Shown here piece by piece: positions 8,538-17,407 of a stretch of 64,000 nucleotides of DNA (its first letter is position 1; each line of letters starts with the position of its first letter). Source of the DNA: Blastococcus saxobsidens (GTDB taxonomy: Bacteria; Actinomycetota; Actinomycetes; Mycobacteriales; Geodermatophilaceae); NCBI RefSeq assembly GCF_010682065.1, contig NZ_JAAGWG010000019.1:41115-105114 (forward strand), in the 5' to 3' direction. Both the position numbers and the translations under genes were made by a program. The notes under the pieces were generated by a model. That model worked only from the letters and a program-made list of their open reading frames with translations, ran no database searches and had not been told where the DNA came from.

Positions 8538-9764
8538 TCAGGCGTTCGAGCGGCGGTCGGCCGGCGTGTGCGCCCGCCGGTACAGGACTCGGCCCGGGGA
8601 CGACGTCATGCCGTGCACGACGGTGCTCGCCGCGACGACGAGGCTGCCGGCGGCCAGCACCACCGGGTCCAGGGCCAGGCGCTCGGCCTCCAGGCAGAGG
8701 TAGAACAGGGCCGAGACGCCGATGGGACCGAACCAGCCCACGAAGGCGGCGTCGGGCCGGCCGAACCGCAGGGGACGCCGCAGCAGCCAGATCGCCGGCA
8801 GGCGGCGCAGCAGCAGCACGCCCACCACGAGCGCGGGGCCGCGCCAGCCGAGCTCCGCCCACGCCGCCCACGGCAGGACGGCGCCGATGGCGACGAACAG
8901 CGGGAGGACGAGGAAGCGGTTGACCGCCTCGTCGATGGGGGCGTCGTCGGTGCGGTCGGAGCCGGTGGCCACCCCGTTGAAGGCGAGGCCGGCGACGAAC
9001 ACCGCGAGGATCCCGTCGACGTGCAGCAGGCCCGCGGCGCCGAGGACGGCGAAGGCGAGGACGACGGTGAAGAGCAGGCGTGGCGCAGGATCGGTGGACC
9101 CGTGCTGCTCACCCGTCCGCAGCGCCCGGGCACCGAGCCATCCCGCCGGGACGCCCAGCAGGACCGCGCCGGCGACCTGCCACAGGGACTCGGCGAGCCC
9201 GGCACCGATGCTGTCGGCGCCCGCGATCGCGAGCGCGATCAGGACCAGCGGCAGCGCCAGGCCGTCGTTGGCTCCCGATTCCAGGGACAGGATCTGCCGG
9301 TCGCGGGCCGGGAGGTCCTCCTCCGCCGGCGTCCCGGTGACGACGCTGGAGGCGAGCACGGGGTCGGTCGGGCTCAGGGCCGCGCCGATGAGCAGAGCGG
9401 CACCGAGGCCGACGCCCAGGGTGAGGGCGGCCAGCCCGGCGGTGACCAGGGCCATGACCGGCATGACGACGGCGAGCAGCAGGAGGACGGGGCGCAGCCG
9501 GGAGCGGGCGTCGGTGAGCGGGTAGCGCAGCGCCACCGACATCACCGAGACGGCCAGCAGCAGCCGGGTGGCGGTGTGCAGCCAGGTCTGGTCCTCGGTG
9601 ACGGGCGCCAGGTCCAGCACCCCGAGCAGGTGGGGGCCGAGGACGATGCCGATGAGCAGGCCGAGCACCGGCTCGGAGACCGGCCACCGGCGGAGCCGGC
9701 CGGAGGCCGCAGCGACGGCCAGGCCGAGCGCTCCCGAGGCGACGAGGACGACGTCGATCAGCAC
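8538..9764 (-). CDS. CPA1-type cation:proton antiporter
   Basis: About 408 residues, 12-13 membrane helices, Na+/H+ exchanger fold. SPTDPVLASSVV and the ion-binding segment ESGANDGLALPLVL (Asn-Asp pair) are diagnostic of CPA1 antiporters; it should exchange Na+ or K+ for H+ across the cytoplasmic membrane. The frame is open to 9956, but the extension is Arg-rich and non-conserved in look; GTG 9764 starts immediately before the first membrane helix. Weak GGATGGGA precedes it. It probably heads a two-gene unit with the DUF421 gene. Confidence 0.85.
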   Translation of the reverse strand: MLIDVVLVASGALGLAVAAASGRLRRWPVSEPVLGLLIGIVLGPHLLGVLDLAPVTEDQTWLHTATRLLLAVSVMSVALRYPLTDARSRLRPVLLLLAVVMPVMALVTAGLAALTLGVGLGAALLIGAALSPTDPVLASSVVTGTPAEEDLPARDRQILSLESGANDGLALPLVLIALAIAGADSIGAGLAESLWQVAGAVLLGVPAGWLGARALRTGEQHGSTDPAPRLLFTVVLAFAVLGAAGLLHVDGILAVFVAGLAFNGVATGSDRTDDAPIDEAVNRFLVLPLFVAIGAVLPWAAWAELGWRGPALVVGVLLLRRLPAIWLLRRPLRFGRPDAAFVGWFGPIGVSALFYLCLEAERLALDPVVLAAGSLVVAASTVVHGMTSSPGRVLYRRAHTPADRRSNA

Positions 9765-10020
9765 GGGGTCCCATCCGGTCCGGTCGACTGTCCGGCGAGG
9801 GGGGCCCGGATCGGACCGGAGCCGACGTCGGCCACGTGCGGTCCGGGGTCCGCTGCTGCGCGGCGGCGCATCGACCCTCCTCCTCCACGGTTCCCTGTCC
9901 CGGCGACGCCGGGCGGTCCTGCCTACCCGGGAAGGCAGGGCTTCCCCCGGCCACACGCATGACAGATCCGTGACATCGACCGGTGCGCCATGCGGGACCG
10001 CCCGACCCGGGACATGCCAC

Positions 10021-10050
10021 CGGCCCGGCTCCCCGAGGGGAACCGGGCCG
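10021..10050 (-). terminator. Hairpin terminator after nrdJ
   Basis: A 14-base inverted repeat (10021-10034 against 10037-10050) with a 2-base loop and one G-U pair lies 15 bases past the nrdJ stop. The interval from 9765 to 10064 otherwise holds the putative promoter region of the antiporter and no gene. Confidence 0.7.
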
Positions 10051-10064
10051 GTGGGCCGATCAGA

Positions 10065-12938
10065 TCAGCTGCAGCCGCTGGTGGAGCCGCAGCCCTCGCA
10101 GACGTAGCAGCTGCCGGCGGGACGCATCTTCGTGCCGCAGGTCATGCACAGCGGCGCGTCGGTGGCGGTGCCGGTGACCAGCTCGAGCAGCTCGGCCGAG
10201 GAGTGCGCCTCCTTGACCGACTTCGGGCCCTCCGGGGTGACCTTCTCCTCCACCTTGGCGGTCTCGATCGGCGCGGAGCCACGCAGCTGCTCCAGGTCGA
10301 CCTCCTCCTCCTGGACGGCGGTGGTCGAGGCCGACGAGCCGTAGCCCGAGACCTGCGCCGCCCGCTCCTCGGCGGTGAAGATGCCGAGGCCGGCCCGCTT
10401 CTCCACGGGCAGGTGGTCCAGCGCCAGGCGACGGAAGATGTAGTCCATCACCGACTGGGCGATCCGGATGTCCGGGTCGTCGGTCATGCCGGCCGGCTCG
10501 AAGCGCATGTTGGTGAACTTGGAGATGTAGGTCTCCAGCGGCACACCGTGCTGCAGCGCCAGCGAGATGCCGATCGAGAAGGCGTCCATGACACCGGCCA
10601 GGGTCGAGCCCTGCTTGCCGAGCTTGAGGAAGACCTCACCGAGGCTGCCGTCCTCGTACATCCCGGCGGTCATGTAGCCCTCGGCACCGGCGACGCTGAA
10701 CGACGTGGTGACGCTGGTCCGCTTCTTGGGCAGCCGCTTGCGCACCGGGTGGGAGAGCTCGGAGGAGGCGGGGGCCGCCACCTTCGCCTCGTCCTTGGTG
10801 CCGTCGTTCTTGCCCTTGCCACCGGACAGCGGCTGGCCGACCTTGCAGTTGTCGCGGTAGATCGCCAGCGCCTTGAGACCCATCTTCCAGCCCTGGAAGT
10901 AGATGGTCTCGACGTCCTCGACGGTCGCCGTCTCGGGCATGTTGACCGTCTTGCTGATCGCGCCGGAGATGAACGGCTGCACCGCGGCCATCATGCGGAC
11001 GTGGCCCATCGGGGAGATGGCCCGCTCGCCCATGGCGCAGTCGAACACCTCGTAGTGCTCCGGGCGCAGGGTCGGGGCGTCCACGACGTGGCCGTGCTCG
11101 GCGATGTACTCGACGATCGCCTCGATCTGCTCCTCCTGGTACCCCAGGCTGCGCAGCGCCCGCGGCACCGTCTGGTTGACGATCTGCATGGAGCCGCCGC
11201 CGACCAGCTTCTTGAACTTGACCAGCGAGAAGTCCGGCTCGATGCCGGTCGTGTCGCAGTCCATCATGAAGCCGATGGTGCCGGTGGGGGCCAGCACCGA
11301 GGCCTGCGCGTTGCGCCAGCCGTTCTCGGTGCCGATCTCCAGGCAGTCCTGCCACTGGGCGGTGGCGGCCTTGAGCACGTCGGCGTCGTCGGCGCCGACC
11401 GGGCGGATGGCGTCGTTGGCCGCGGCGTGCTTGCGCATGACCCGGGCGTGGGCGTCGGCGTTGCGGGCGTAGCCGTCGTAGGGCCCGACGATGCCGGCGA
11501 GCTCGGCCGAGCGGCGGTAGGCGGTGCCGGTCATCAGGGAGGTGATGGCCGCGGCCAGGCTCTGGCCGCCGCGGGAGTCGTAGGCGTGGCCGGTGGCCAT
11601 GAGCAGCGCGCCGAGGTTGGCGTAGCCGATGCCCAGCTGGCGGTAGGCGCGGGTGGTGTCACCGATCGGCTCGGTCGGGAAGTCGGCGAAGCAGATCGAG
11701 ATGTCCATCGCGGTGATGACCAGCTCGACGGCCTTGACGAAGTTCTTCGAGTCGAAGGTGCCGTCGTCCTTGAGGAACTTCATGAGGTTCAGCGACGCGA
11801 GGTTGCACGAGCTGTTGTCCAGGCTCATGTACTCCGAGCACGGGTTGGACGCGTTGATGCGGCCGGTCTCGGGGTTGGTGTGCCAGTCGTTGATCGTGTC
11901 GTCGTACTGGATGCCCGGGTCGGCGCACTCCCACGCGGCCTGGGTCACCTTGCGGAACAGCGCCTTGGCGTCGACCGTCTCGAGGACGGTGCCGTCCATG
12001 CGGGCCCGCAGCCCGAACTCGCCGCTCTCCTCGACCGCGCGCATGAACTCGTCGGAGACGCGGACGGAGTTGTTGGCGTTCTGGTACTGGACGCTGGTGA
12101 TGTCCTTGCCACCGAGGTCCATGTCGTACCCGGCGTCGCGCAGCGCGCGGATCTTGTTCTCCTCGCGCGCCTTGGTCTCGATGAACTCCTCGATGTCGGG
12201 GTGGTCGATGTCGAGGACGACCATCTTCGCCGCGCGGCGGGTCGCGCCACCGGACTTGATGGTCCCGGCGGAGGCGTCGGCACCGCGCATGAAGCTGACC
12301 GGGCCCGAGGCGGTGCCACCGGAGGAGAGCAGCTCCTTGGAGGAGCGGATGCGGGACAGGTTCAGGCCGGCACCGGAGCCGCCCTTGAAGATCAGGCCCT
12401 CCTCGCGGTACCAGTTGAGGATCGAGTCCATCTCGTCGTCGACGGCGAGGATGAAGCAGGCGCTGACCTGCTGCGGGGCGCTCGTGCCGACGTTGAACCA
12501 GACGGGTGAGTTGAAGCTGAAGTACTGGTGCAGCAGCATCCAGGTGAGCTCGTGCTCGAAGACCTCGGCGTCGCCCTCGGTGGCGAAGTAGCCGTGCTCG
12601 CGACCGGCCTCGGTGTAGGTGAGCACCACGCGGTCGATGAGCTGGCGGAGGCTGGTCTCGCGCTGCGGCTGGCCGACGGCGCCACGGAAGTACTTGGTGG
12701 TGACGATGTTGGTGGCGTTGATGCTCCACTCGGCGGGGAACTCCACGCCGCGCTGCTCGAAGTTGATCGAGCCGTCCCGCCAGTTGGTCATCACGACGTC
12801 CCGGCGCTCCCAGGTGACGTCGTCGTACGGGTGCACACCGGCGGTGGTGAAGACGCGCTTGATCTTGAGGCCCTTGCGGCTGGGTGCCTTGCTCGAACGG
12901 CGGGCCCGGGTGGCCAAGCGGTCGTCGGTCTCGGTCAT
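10065..12938 (-). CDS. nrdJ: Vitamin B12-dependent (class II) ribonucleotide reductase
   Basis: 957 residues; reduces ribonucleotides to deoxyribonucleotides using adenosylcobalamin to make the active-site radical, so it works with or without oxygen. Recognisable segments are GGSGAGLNLSRIRSS, the NPCSEYM motif in the barrel, and a C-terminal Cys-rich tail (CMTCGTKM, CYVCEGC) that combines a zinc-binding site with the thiol relay for reduction. The ATG at 12938 gives the usual length and has GGGAG upstream; the frame stays open 45 codons further without conservation. It lies 144 bases downstream of nrdR on the same strand and should be controlled by the NrdR boxes upstream of that gene. Confidence 0.97.
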   Translation of the reverse strand: MTETDDRLATRARRSSKAPSRKGLKIKRVFTTAGVHPYDDVTWERRDVVMTNWRDGSINFEQRGVEFPAEWSINATNIVTTKYFRGAVGQPQRETSLRQLIDRVVLTYTEAGREHGYFATEGDAEVFEHELTWMLLHQYFSFNSPVWFNVGTSAPQQVSACFILAVDDEMDSILNWYREEGLIFKGGSGAGLNLSRIRSSKELLSSGGTASGPVSFMRGADASAGTIKSGGATRRAAKMVVLDIDHPDIEEFIETKAREENKIRALRDAGYDMDLGGKDITSVQYQNANNSVRVSDEFMRAVEESGEFGLRARMDGTVLETVDAKALFRKVTQAAWECADPGIQYDDTINDWHTNPETGRINASNPCSEYMSLDNSSCNLASLNLMKFLKDDGTFDSKNFVKAVELVITAMDISICFADFPTEPIGDTTRAYRQLGIGYANLGALLMATGHAYDSRGGQSLAAAITSLMTGTAYRRSAELAGIVGPYDGYARNADAHARVMRKHAAANDAIRPVGADDADVLKAATAQWQDCLEIGTENGWRNAQASVLAPTGTIGFMMDCDTTGIEPDFSLVKFKKLVGGGSMQIVNQTVPRALRSLGYQEEQIEAIVEYIAEHGHVVDAPTLRPEHYEVFDCAMGERAISPMGHVRMMAAVQPFISGAISKTVNMPETATVEDVETIYFQGWKMGLKALAIYRDNCKVGQPLSGGKGKNDGTKDEAKVAAPASSELSHPVRKRLPKKRTSVTTSFSVAGAEGYMTAGMYEDGSLGEVFLKLGKQGSTLAGVMDAFSIGISLALQHGVPLETYISKFTNMRFEPAGMTDDPDIRIAQSVMDYIFRRLALDHLPVEKRAGLGIFTAEERAAQVSGYGSSASTTAVQEEEVDLEQLRGSAPIETAKVEEKVTPEGPKSVKEAHSSAELLELVTGTATDAPLCMTCGTKMRPAGSCYVCEGCGSTSGCS

Positions 12939-12979
12939 GGTGTGGAGCTCTCCCTGGTCGTGTGTCGCGTGGTGCTTCG

Positions 12980-13003
12980 CGGGGCTGCGCAACGGGGCTG
13001 CGC
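12980..13003. repeat. Short direct repeat in the nrdR-nrdJ gap
   Basis: CGGGGCTGCGC occurs twice, at 12980-12990 and 12993-13003, a 13-base period within the 5' untranslated part of nrdJ. No function is apparent. Confidence 0.5.
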
Positions 13004-13082
13004 GGTGCGGGATCTGAGGCTGGGGAAGAGCCGCGATCGGTAACTGCTCGAACTGCTGTCTATCGGTCGGCACTGACAGTTC

Positions 13083-13592
13083 TCAGCCGCCGGACGGGAC
13101 GGGGTCCCGGGGCGCCGGCGGAGTGGTCCCGGGCGGCGGTGGTGCCGACTCCCGGGCCTTGAGCTCGGCGATCTCGCGCTCGAAGTCCGCCACCGAGGTG
13201 AAGGAGCGGTACACGCTGGCGAACCGGAGGTAGGCCACCTCGTCGAGCTCGCGCAGCGGGCCGAGGATGGCCAGGCCGACCTCGTTGCTCGGGACCTCCG
13301 CGGCGCCGCTGGCGCGGATGGCGTCCTCGACCTGCTGGGCGAGGAGCTTGAGCTGGTCCTCGTCGACCGGCCGGCCCTGGCAGGCCCGCCGGACGCCGGC
13401 AACCACCTTGCTGCGGTTGAAGGGCTCGCTGACGCCGTTGCGCTTGACGACGGCGAGCACCGCCTCCTCGACGGTGGTGAACCGCCGTCCGCACTTCGGG
13501 CAGGACCGACGACGCCGGGTGGTGGCGCCCTCGTCGGCCTCGCGGGAGTCGATGACCCGGCTGTCGGGGTTGTGGCAGAACGGGCAGCGCAC
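13083..13592 (-). CDS. nrdR: Transcriptional repressor NrdR
   Basis: 169 residues. An N-terminal zinc ribbon ([10 protein letters not shown] ... SCPKCGRRF, Cys3, 6, 31, 34) is followed by an ATP-cone domain (about 45-135) that senses dATP/ATP. NrdR represses ribonucleotide reductase genes when dATP is high. The GTG start has a strong GGAGGTGA site six bases upstream. The C-terminal 20 residues are Pro-rich, longer than in many homologues. It forms a unit with nrdJ; tandem NrdR-box-like palindromes lie about 150-190 bases upstream. Confidence 0.96.
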   Translation of the reverse strand: MRCPFCHNPDSRVIDSREADEGATTRRRRSCPKCGRRFTTVEEAVLAVVKRNGVSEPFNRSKVVAGVRRACQGRPVDEDQLKLLAQQVEDAIRASGAAEVPSNEVGLAILGPLRELDEVAYLRFASVYRSFTSVADFEREIAELKARESAPPPPGTTPPAPRDPVPSGG

Positions 13593-13738
13593 GGTGGTTC
13601 ACCTCCCTTCCGGCCGGACGCCCGGAGCGTTCCGGCCTGGCCCTCCACCGGTGCCCTGTGGACCCTCCTGGGGACATCCGGTGGATGCGCCGGGGAGAAC
13701 CTGAGGACGAGCCTGTGGATGGGCTTACAGCTCTGTAA

Positions 13739-13782
13739 CTACTAGATGTAGGGGAACCCTAGGCCGGGCTCCACAAGATGTG
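13739..13782 (-). promoter_or_regulatory. Two NrdR-box-like palindromes upstream of nrdRJ
   Basis: CTAC-TAGAT-GTAG (13739-13751) and CACA-AGA-TGTG (13772-13782) have centres 32 bases apart, three helical turns. NrdR boxes are known to come in such phased pairs overlapping ribonucleotide-reductase promoters. On the minus strand the region also contains TTGTGG and TACATC at roughly promoter spacing. The remaining sequence from 13593 to 13738 is an apparent leader with no gene. Confidence 0.65.
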
Positions 13783-13940
13783 CAAGTGATCGTTTCCTCG
13801 GCGTGTTCCGCCCAGACCCGGACGTGCGCAGGAGGAACACCGGCACCCACCAGTCACACGACACGCCGTGCACGACGCGCGGAGAGCCCTGCGGCACCGT
13901 CCCCCGGCGGTGCCGCTCCACCCCCTTCCCCGGGTACGCC

Positions 13941-13972
13941 GACGGCGCCCGGCCCTGGGGCCGGACGCCGTC
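13941..13972 (-). terminator. Hairpin terminator after the 13993-14709 gene
   Basis: Inverted repeat GACGGCGCCCGGCC at 13941-13954, four-base loop, and its near-perfect complement at 13959-13972, located about 20 bases downstream of the minus-strand gene ending at 13993. Confidence 0.6.
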
Positions 13973-13992
13973 GGGGGACGTGCGGGCGTCGC

Positions 13993-14709
13993 TCAGTGCG
14001 CCACGAGGCGGGGTCGTCGCGAGTGCGGCGCCTGGTCGGTCAACCGCATCGGGCGGGTCAGCAGCTGGTCCCCGGCTCCGCCCCACTCGACGTCGGCGAT
14101 CGTCTCCTCCACCGGCACCGGCCGGGCGGCGGGCACCGACCAGGCAGCCGTCGGCGGGAACTGCTCGCTCGGATGAGCCGGGGCGGACTCGGCGACGACG
14201 GCCGGGAACAGCTCGGTGTCCGCGGCGCGGTGCCGGCCCGCGTCCGGGTCGGCGGAGGGCGCACGGTGCCGGCCGGGCGGCACCGGGACAGCGGACGCCG
14301 GAGCCGGCCGCAGGTCGACGTCCTCCGGCGCCCGGCGCCGGCCACCCGCGGAGACCGGGGCGGACTGCGTCACGTGGTCGCGCGCCAGCGGAAGGCTGGC
14401 GGTGGTCTCGACGTCGACCCGACGACGGTGCGGGGCAGGGGTCGCCACCTGGCGCGTCGGGAGATCCTGCACTGCGCGCCGCCCGGCCGGCTGAGCGGAC
14501 GTCCCGACCGACCGCTCCGGCAGCCGGAGCACGGCCAGGTCGGTCCAGGCGGTGCGCTCGAGACCGTCGACGACGGCGCGCACCCACACCTGGCAGGCGC
14601 CCTTCTCGTCGTGGCGCCAGCCGAGGAGCTCACCGGCCCACCAGGCACCCGCCTGGAAGACCTCGACGACCTGGGGCTGGCTGGTGAACACGGCTGCTCG
14701 GTTCTCCAT
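13993..14709 (-). CDS. Conserved protein of unknown function beside lexA
   Basis: 238 residues from the ATG at 14709 (the frame is open to 14829). The first 70 residues ([28 protein letters not shown] in outline, with [11 protein letters not shown]) look like a compact beta-barrel of SH3/Tudor type. The remaining 165 residues are Arg/Pro/Ala-rich and probably disordered. I do not recognise a named family. A similarly placed gene between nrdR and lexA occurs in some actinomycetes, so it may be conserved by position. No membrane segment or signal peptide is visible. Confidence 0.6.
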   Translation of the reverse strand: MENRAAVFTSQPQVVEVFQAGAWWAGELLGWRHDEKGACQVWVRAVVDGLERTAWTDLAVLRLPERSVGTSAQPAGRRAVQDLPTRQVATPAPHRRRVDVETTASLPLARDHVTQSAPVSAGGRRRAPEDVDLRPAPASAVPVPPGRHRAPSADPDAGRHRAADTELFPAVVAESAPAHPSEQFPPTAAWSVPAARPVPVEETIADVEWGGAGDQLLTRPMRLTDQAPHSRRPRLVAH

Positions 14710-14863
14710 GACGCTGGACACGTCGAGGAAGGTATGTCGGCGGCGAGCACGCTGGGTGAATGCGCCCACACAGAGGGTTGACGAAGTCGCTGCCGTGGCT
14801 TGTGAACCTCTTGACGCGGCGGTGCGCACGGCCGCGCGCCAGCGTGCTCACCACCGCGCGGTC

Positions 14864-15340
14864 TCACGGCAGGTGCAGCACCTGCCCGGGTTCGATGGCG
14901 GCACTGTCCAGGCCGTTCAGCTCCTGGATGCGGTCGACGACCTCCCGGACGTCCCGCTCGCCGGCGACCGAGCCGGCGATGGACCACAGCGTGTCGCCAC
15001 GCTCCACGGTGACGCTGCTCGTCCCCATCAGCTCGAGGCCGCCGGTCCCGCCGCCCAGCAGCGAGTCCGCGAGCGCCACCACACCGACGCCTGCCGCCAG
15101 CACCAGCACCGCCACCAGCCGCCGGCCGCGTGCGGTGAGCCGCAGCCGGGGTGCCTGCGCGCCCTGCCGGGGAGCCGCCACCGGGGCGGCAGCCCGGCGC
15201 ACGGGGGGCGCCGCGTAGGCGGCGGGAACCGGAGGCAGGACACGCAGGTGGCGCGCGGGTCGCGTCGATCCCGGCTCCGGAGAGCCCGCCCCCCGTGCGC
15301 CCGTCGTTCCGTCCGCCTGCAGAACCGCAGTGCTCGCCAT
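14864..15340 (-). CDS. SOS-linked LysM protein, probable cell-division suppressor (YneA/DivS-like)
   Basis: 158 residues: a cytoplasmic Pro/Ala-rich N-terminus (1-68), one membrane helix (about 74-95), and a C-terminal LysM domain ([14 protein letters not shown] ... INELNG-type ending, residues about 109-157) that binds peptidoglycan. Small single-pass LysM proteins divergent from lexA are DNA-damage-induced division inhibitors in other Gram-positives (YneA in Bacillus, DivS in Corynebacterium, Rv2719c in Mycobacterium). A perfect LexA box lies 39 bases upstream, supporting the same role; activity is inferred. Confidence 0.85.
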   Translation of the reverse strand: MASTAVLQADGTTGARGAGSPEPGSTRPARHLRVLPPVPAAYAAPPVRRAAAPVAAPRQGAQAPRLRLTARGRRLVAVLVLAAGVGVVALADSLLGGGTGGLELMGTSSVTVERGDTLWSIAGSVAGERDVREVVDRIQELNGLDSAAIEPGQVLHLP

Positions 15341-15378
15341 GTCCCGTACCGCCCCTCATCAGCCGCTTTCCGGTCCGG

Positions 15379-15394
15379 TCGAACGCCTGTTCGA
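15379..15394. promoter_or_regulatory. LexA box upstream of the LysM gene
   Basis: TCGAACGCCTGTTCGA is a perfect match to the Gram-positive/actinobacterial SOS box (TCGAAC-N4-GTTCGA) with fully complementary six-base arms. It lies 39 bases upstream of the LysM-protein start, in the promoter position. Confidence 0.9.
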
Positions 15395-15458
15395 TCCGAA
15401 CGCCTGCCCGATGTCTACCGGATGCCGCCGACAGAAGCGACGGGACACGGTGAATTTT

Positions 15459-15474
15459 TCGAACACCTGTTTGA
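15459..15474. promoter_or_regulatory. Second LexA box, lexA side
   Basis: TCGAACACCTGTTTGA matches the SOS box with one change in the right arm. It lies 77 bases upstream of lexA, fitting autorepression of lexA, weaker than at the perfect box 80 bases away. Confidence 0.85.
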
Positions 15475-15550
15475 ACTGACCGGCCGGGGGCGCTACGGTC
15501 GCCAGGACGGAAGACGGCACGGGCCGCACGGCGGCCGACGAGGAGGACAC

Positions 15551-16297
15551 GTGACGGACTCGAGCGGGACGACCGGCGACACCCGGACGGCGGATGCCAC
15601 CTCGGCCTCGGTCCGCACCTTTCCCGACCGCACCGCTGACGGCGACGGTCTGACCCAGCGTCAGCGCCGGGTGCTGGAGGTCATCCGCGACTCGATCGAG
15701 CGGCGGGGCTACCCGCCCTCGGTACGCGAGATCGGCGAGGCCGTGGGCCTGTCGTCGGCGTCGTCGGTCGCGCACCAGCTGTCGGTGCTGCAGAAGAAGG
15801 GCTGGCTCCGGCGGGACCCGAACCGGCCCCGCGCCCTGGACGTCCGCCTGCCCGGCGAGGCCGGCCGCAGCGCCGCCCCGGCGGTCGATCGGCCGGCGAT
15901 GGCCGACGGCGAGCAGGCCTCGGCGCCGACCTACGTCCCGCTGGTCGGCCGGATCGCCGCCGGTGGCCCGGTGCTCGCGGAGCAGGCGGTGGAGGACGTG
16001 TTCCCCCTCCCCCGCGAGCTGGTCGGCGAGGGCACCGTGTTCATGCTCAAGGTCGTCGGGGACTCGATGGTGGAGGCGGCCATCTGCGACGGCGACTACG
16101 TCGTCGTCCGGCAGCAGCCGACGGCCGAGAACGGCGAGATCGTCGCCGCCATGATCGACGGCGAGGCGACGGTGAAGACGTACAAGCGCCGGGACGGTCA
16201 CGTGTGGCTGCTGCCGCACAACCCGGCCTACGAGCCCATCCCGGGTGACGAGGCGACCATCCTCGGCCGCGTGGTGTCGGTGCTCCGCCGGGTCTGA
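15551..16297 (+). CDS. lexA: SOS repressor LexA
   Basis: 248 residues, GTG start five bases after AGGAGG (15541-15546). The N-terminal winged helix has [20 protein letters not shown]. The self-cleavage site is the Ala-Gly in RIAAGGP. The catalytic dyad is Ser172 (GDSMVEA) and Lys209 (ATVKTYKR). LexA represses SOS genes until RecA filaments stimulate its autoproteolysis. A 30-residue Thr/Ser/Asp-rich N-terminal extension precedes the DNA-binding domain, as in several actinobacteria. It is divergent from the LysM gene, with two LexA boxes between. Confidence 0.97.
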   Translation: MTDSSGTTGDTRTADATSASVRTFPDRTADGDGLTQRQRRVLEVIRDSIERRGYPPSVREIGEAVGLSSASSVAHQLSVLQKKGWLRRDPNRPRALDVRLPGEAGRSAAPAVDRPAMADGEQASAPTYVPLVGRIAAGGPVLAEQAVEDVFPLPRELVGEGTVFMLKVVGDSMVEAAICDGDYVVVRQQPTAENGEIVAAMIDGEATVKTYKRRDGHVWLLPHNPAYEPIPGDEATILGRVVSVLRRV

Positions 16298-16320
16298 CCG
16301 ACATCTCGCCCACCGCCCGA

Positions 16321-16352
16321 CGAGCGGGGAGCCCCACCGGGCTCCCCGCTCG
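16321..16352. terminator. Bidirectional hairpin terminator between lexA and the next gene
   Basis: A perfect 14-base stem (16321-16334 with 16339-16352) and four-base loop CACC lie between the convergent lexA and 16364 genes, ending both transcripts. Confidence 0.8.
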
Positions 16353-16363
16353 TGTCGTCGGCG

Positions 16364-17407
16364 TCAGGGACGGCGGATGAGCCGGCCGCCGATCCAGACG
16401 ACGATCGTGGCGCCCAGCGCGGCGAAGAGCGCCGCCGGCAGCGGTGATCCGTCGCGGGTGAGCGCCGCGAAGCCGGGCACGGCCGTGTCCGTGGCGGGCG
16501 TGGGCGCGGCGACCACCGTGGGCAACGGCACCTCGGTGACCGCGCTCGGCAGTCCCTCGCTCGCCACGACCAGGCTCCGGGCATCAGCGCTGAAGCTGAT
16601 CGCCTCACCCTGCGGGGACTCGGGGAGCGCCACCCGCACCGGCGGGGTCGTCAGTGCGCCGGCGACGTCGGAGCCGGTCAGCGGCCAGACGTAGGCGTCG
16701 GTGTAGGTGCGCAGCGCCACCGCGCTGCCGTCGGACGCGACCGCTCCCCCGGTGATCATGAGCTGACCCGCCCGCCCGACCGGCCCCCCGGGGGTGCCGG
16801 TGAGGGTCACGTTCACGGTGCCGACCCGCTCCATGGGGACGGAACCCCCGTCGGTGAGCGCACCCACGGGCCGGTACACGCCGCTGGAGCCGAGCACCTC
16901 CTTGGTGACCACGTACGGGGTGCCGTCCGGGGCCAGGAGCAGGGCTTCCGCATCGTGTGGGCCGTCGGGGTACGTCAGCCGGTACAGGGACGTCCCGTCG
17001 GGTCGCAGCACGTGCAGCGCGACGGTCGGGCGCTGGCCGTTGTTGTCGCCGGTGTCGGCCACCCACACCGCGCCGTCGGCGCCGACCGCGAGGTCCTCGG
17101 GGTCGTAGGGGTCGACGGGCGCCGTCTGCACGTCGACCACCTGGCACGCGGCGTCCAGGCCGTGGACGGCGAGCTGGGCGCCACCGTCGTTGAGCGCCAG
17201 CATCTGGTCGCCGACGACGACCAGACCAGAGAGCTCGGCCAGGCGCTCGTCGGTGATCGAGCAGCGGACCGTCGAGGGCGTGGTCGTCGAGGGCGCGGTC
17301 GTCTCCTCGGCCGCCGCGGGAGCCGCCGCACCCAGGGCAGCGCCCAGCGCCGTCGCCACGACGAGCCGGCGCCTCCAGGCGCGGCTACGTGGTGCCGGGT
17401 CCTTCAT
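16364..17407 (-). CDS. Secreted, C-terminally anchored beta-propeller-like protein
   Basis: 347 residues from ATG 17407. A signal peptide with basic start (MKDPAPRSRAWRRRL) and an Ala-rich core cleaves near AAAEE. The body has repeated propeller-like strands (AVWVADTGDNNGQRP, HDAEALLLAPDGTPYVVT, QGEAISFSADARSLVVAS), of the kind seen in esterase-like or NHL/SMP30-type propellers. A C-terminal membrane helix is followed by a basic GGRLIRRP tail. It is probably exposed on the outer face of the membrane. Its start overlaps the end of the PAP2 gene by 23 bases, so they are cotranscribed. No enzyme motif is evident. Confidence 0.7.
   Translation of the reverse strand: MKDPAPRSRAWRRRLVVATALGAALGAAAPAAAEETTAPSTTTPSTVRCSITDERLAELSGLVVVGDQMLALNDGGAQLAVHGLDAACQVVDVQTAPVDPYDPEDLAVGADGAVWVADTGDNNGQRPTVALHVLRPDGTSLYRLTYPDGPHDAEALLLAPDGTPYVVTKEVLGSSGVYRPVGALTDGGSVPMERVGTVNVTLTGTPGGPVGRAGQLMITGGAVASDGSAVALRTYTDAYVWPLTGSDVAGALTTPPVRVALPESPQGEAISFSADARSLVVASEGLPSAVTEVPLPTVVAAPTPATDTAVPGFAALTRDGSPLPAALFAALGATIVVWIGGRLIRRP

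Noticed and set aside
9990..12509. 839-codon plus-strand open frame across nrdJ
   Set aside because: Antisense shadow of nrdJ, with the Val/Leu/Gly/Asp composition typical of GC-rich reverse frames.
12980..13003. Direct repeat in the nrdJ leader as a regulatory operator
   Set aside because: It is short, GC-rich and not palindromic, with a 13-base period that does not fit NrdR or other known operators; reported only as a repeat.
12939..13082. Possible cobalamin riboswitch before nrdJ
   Set aside because: No B12-box or conserved riboswitch core could be recognised; the NrdR boxes upstream of nrdR explain regulation better.
13742..14587. 281-codon minus-strand open frame over the lexA-side unknown gene
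   Set aside because: It overlaps the NrdR boxes and the terminator, and the alternative frame (13993-14709) has the better-ordered protein.
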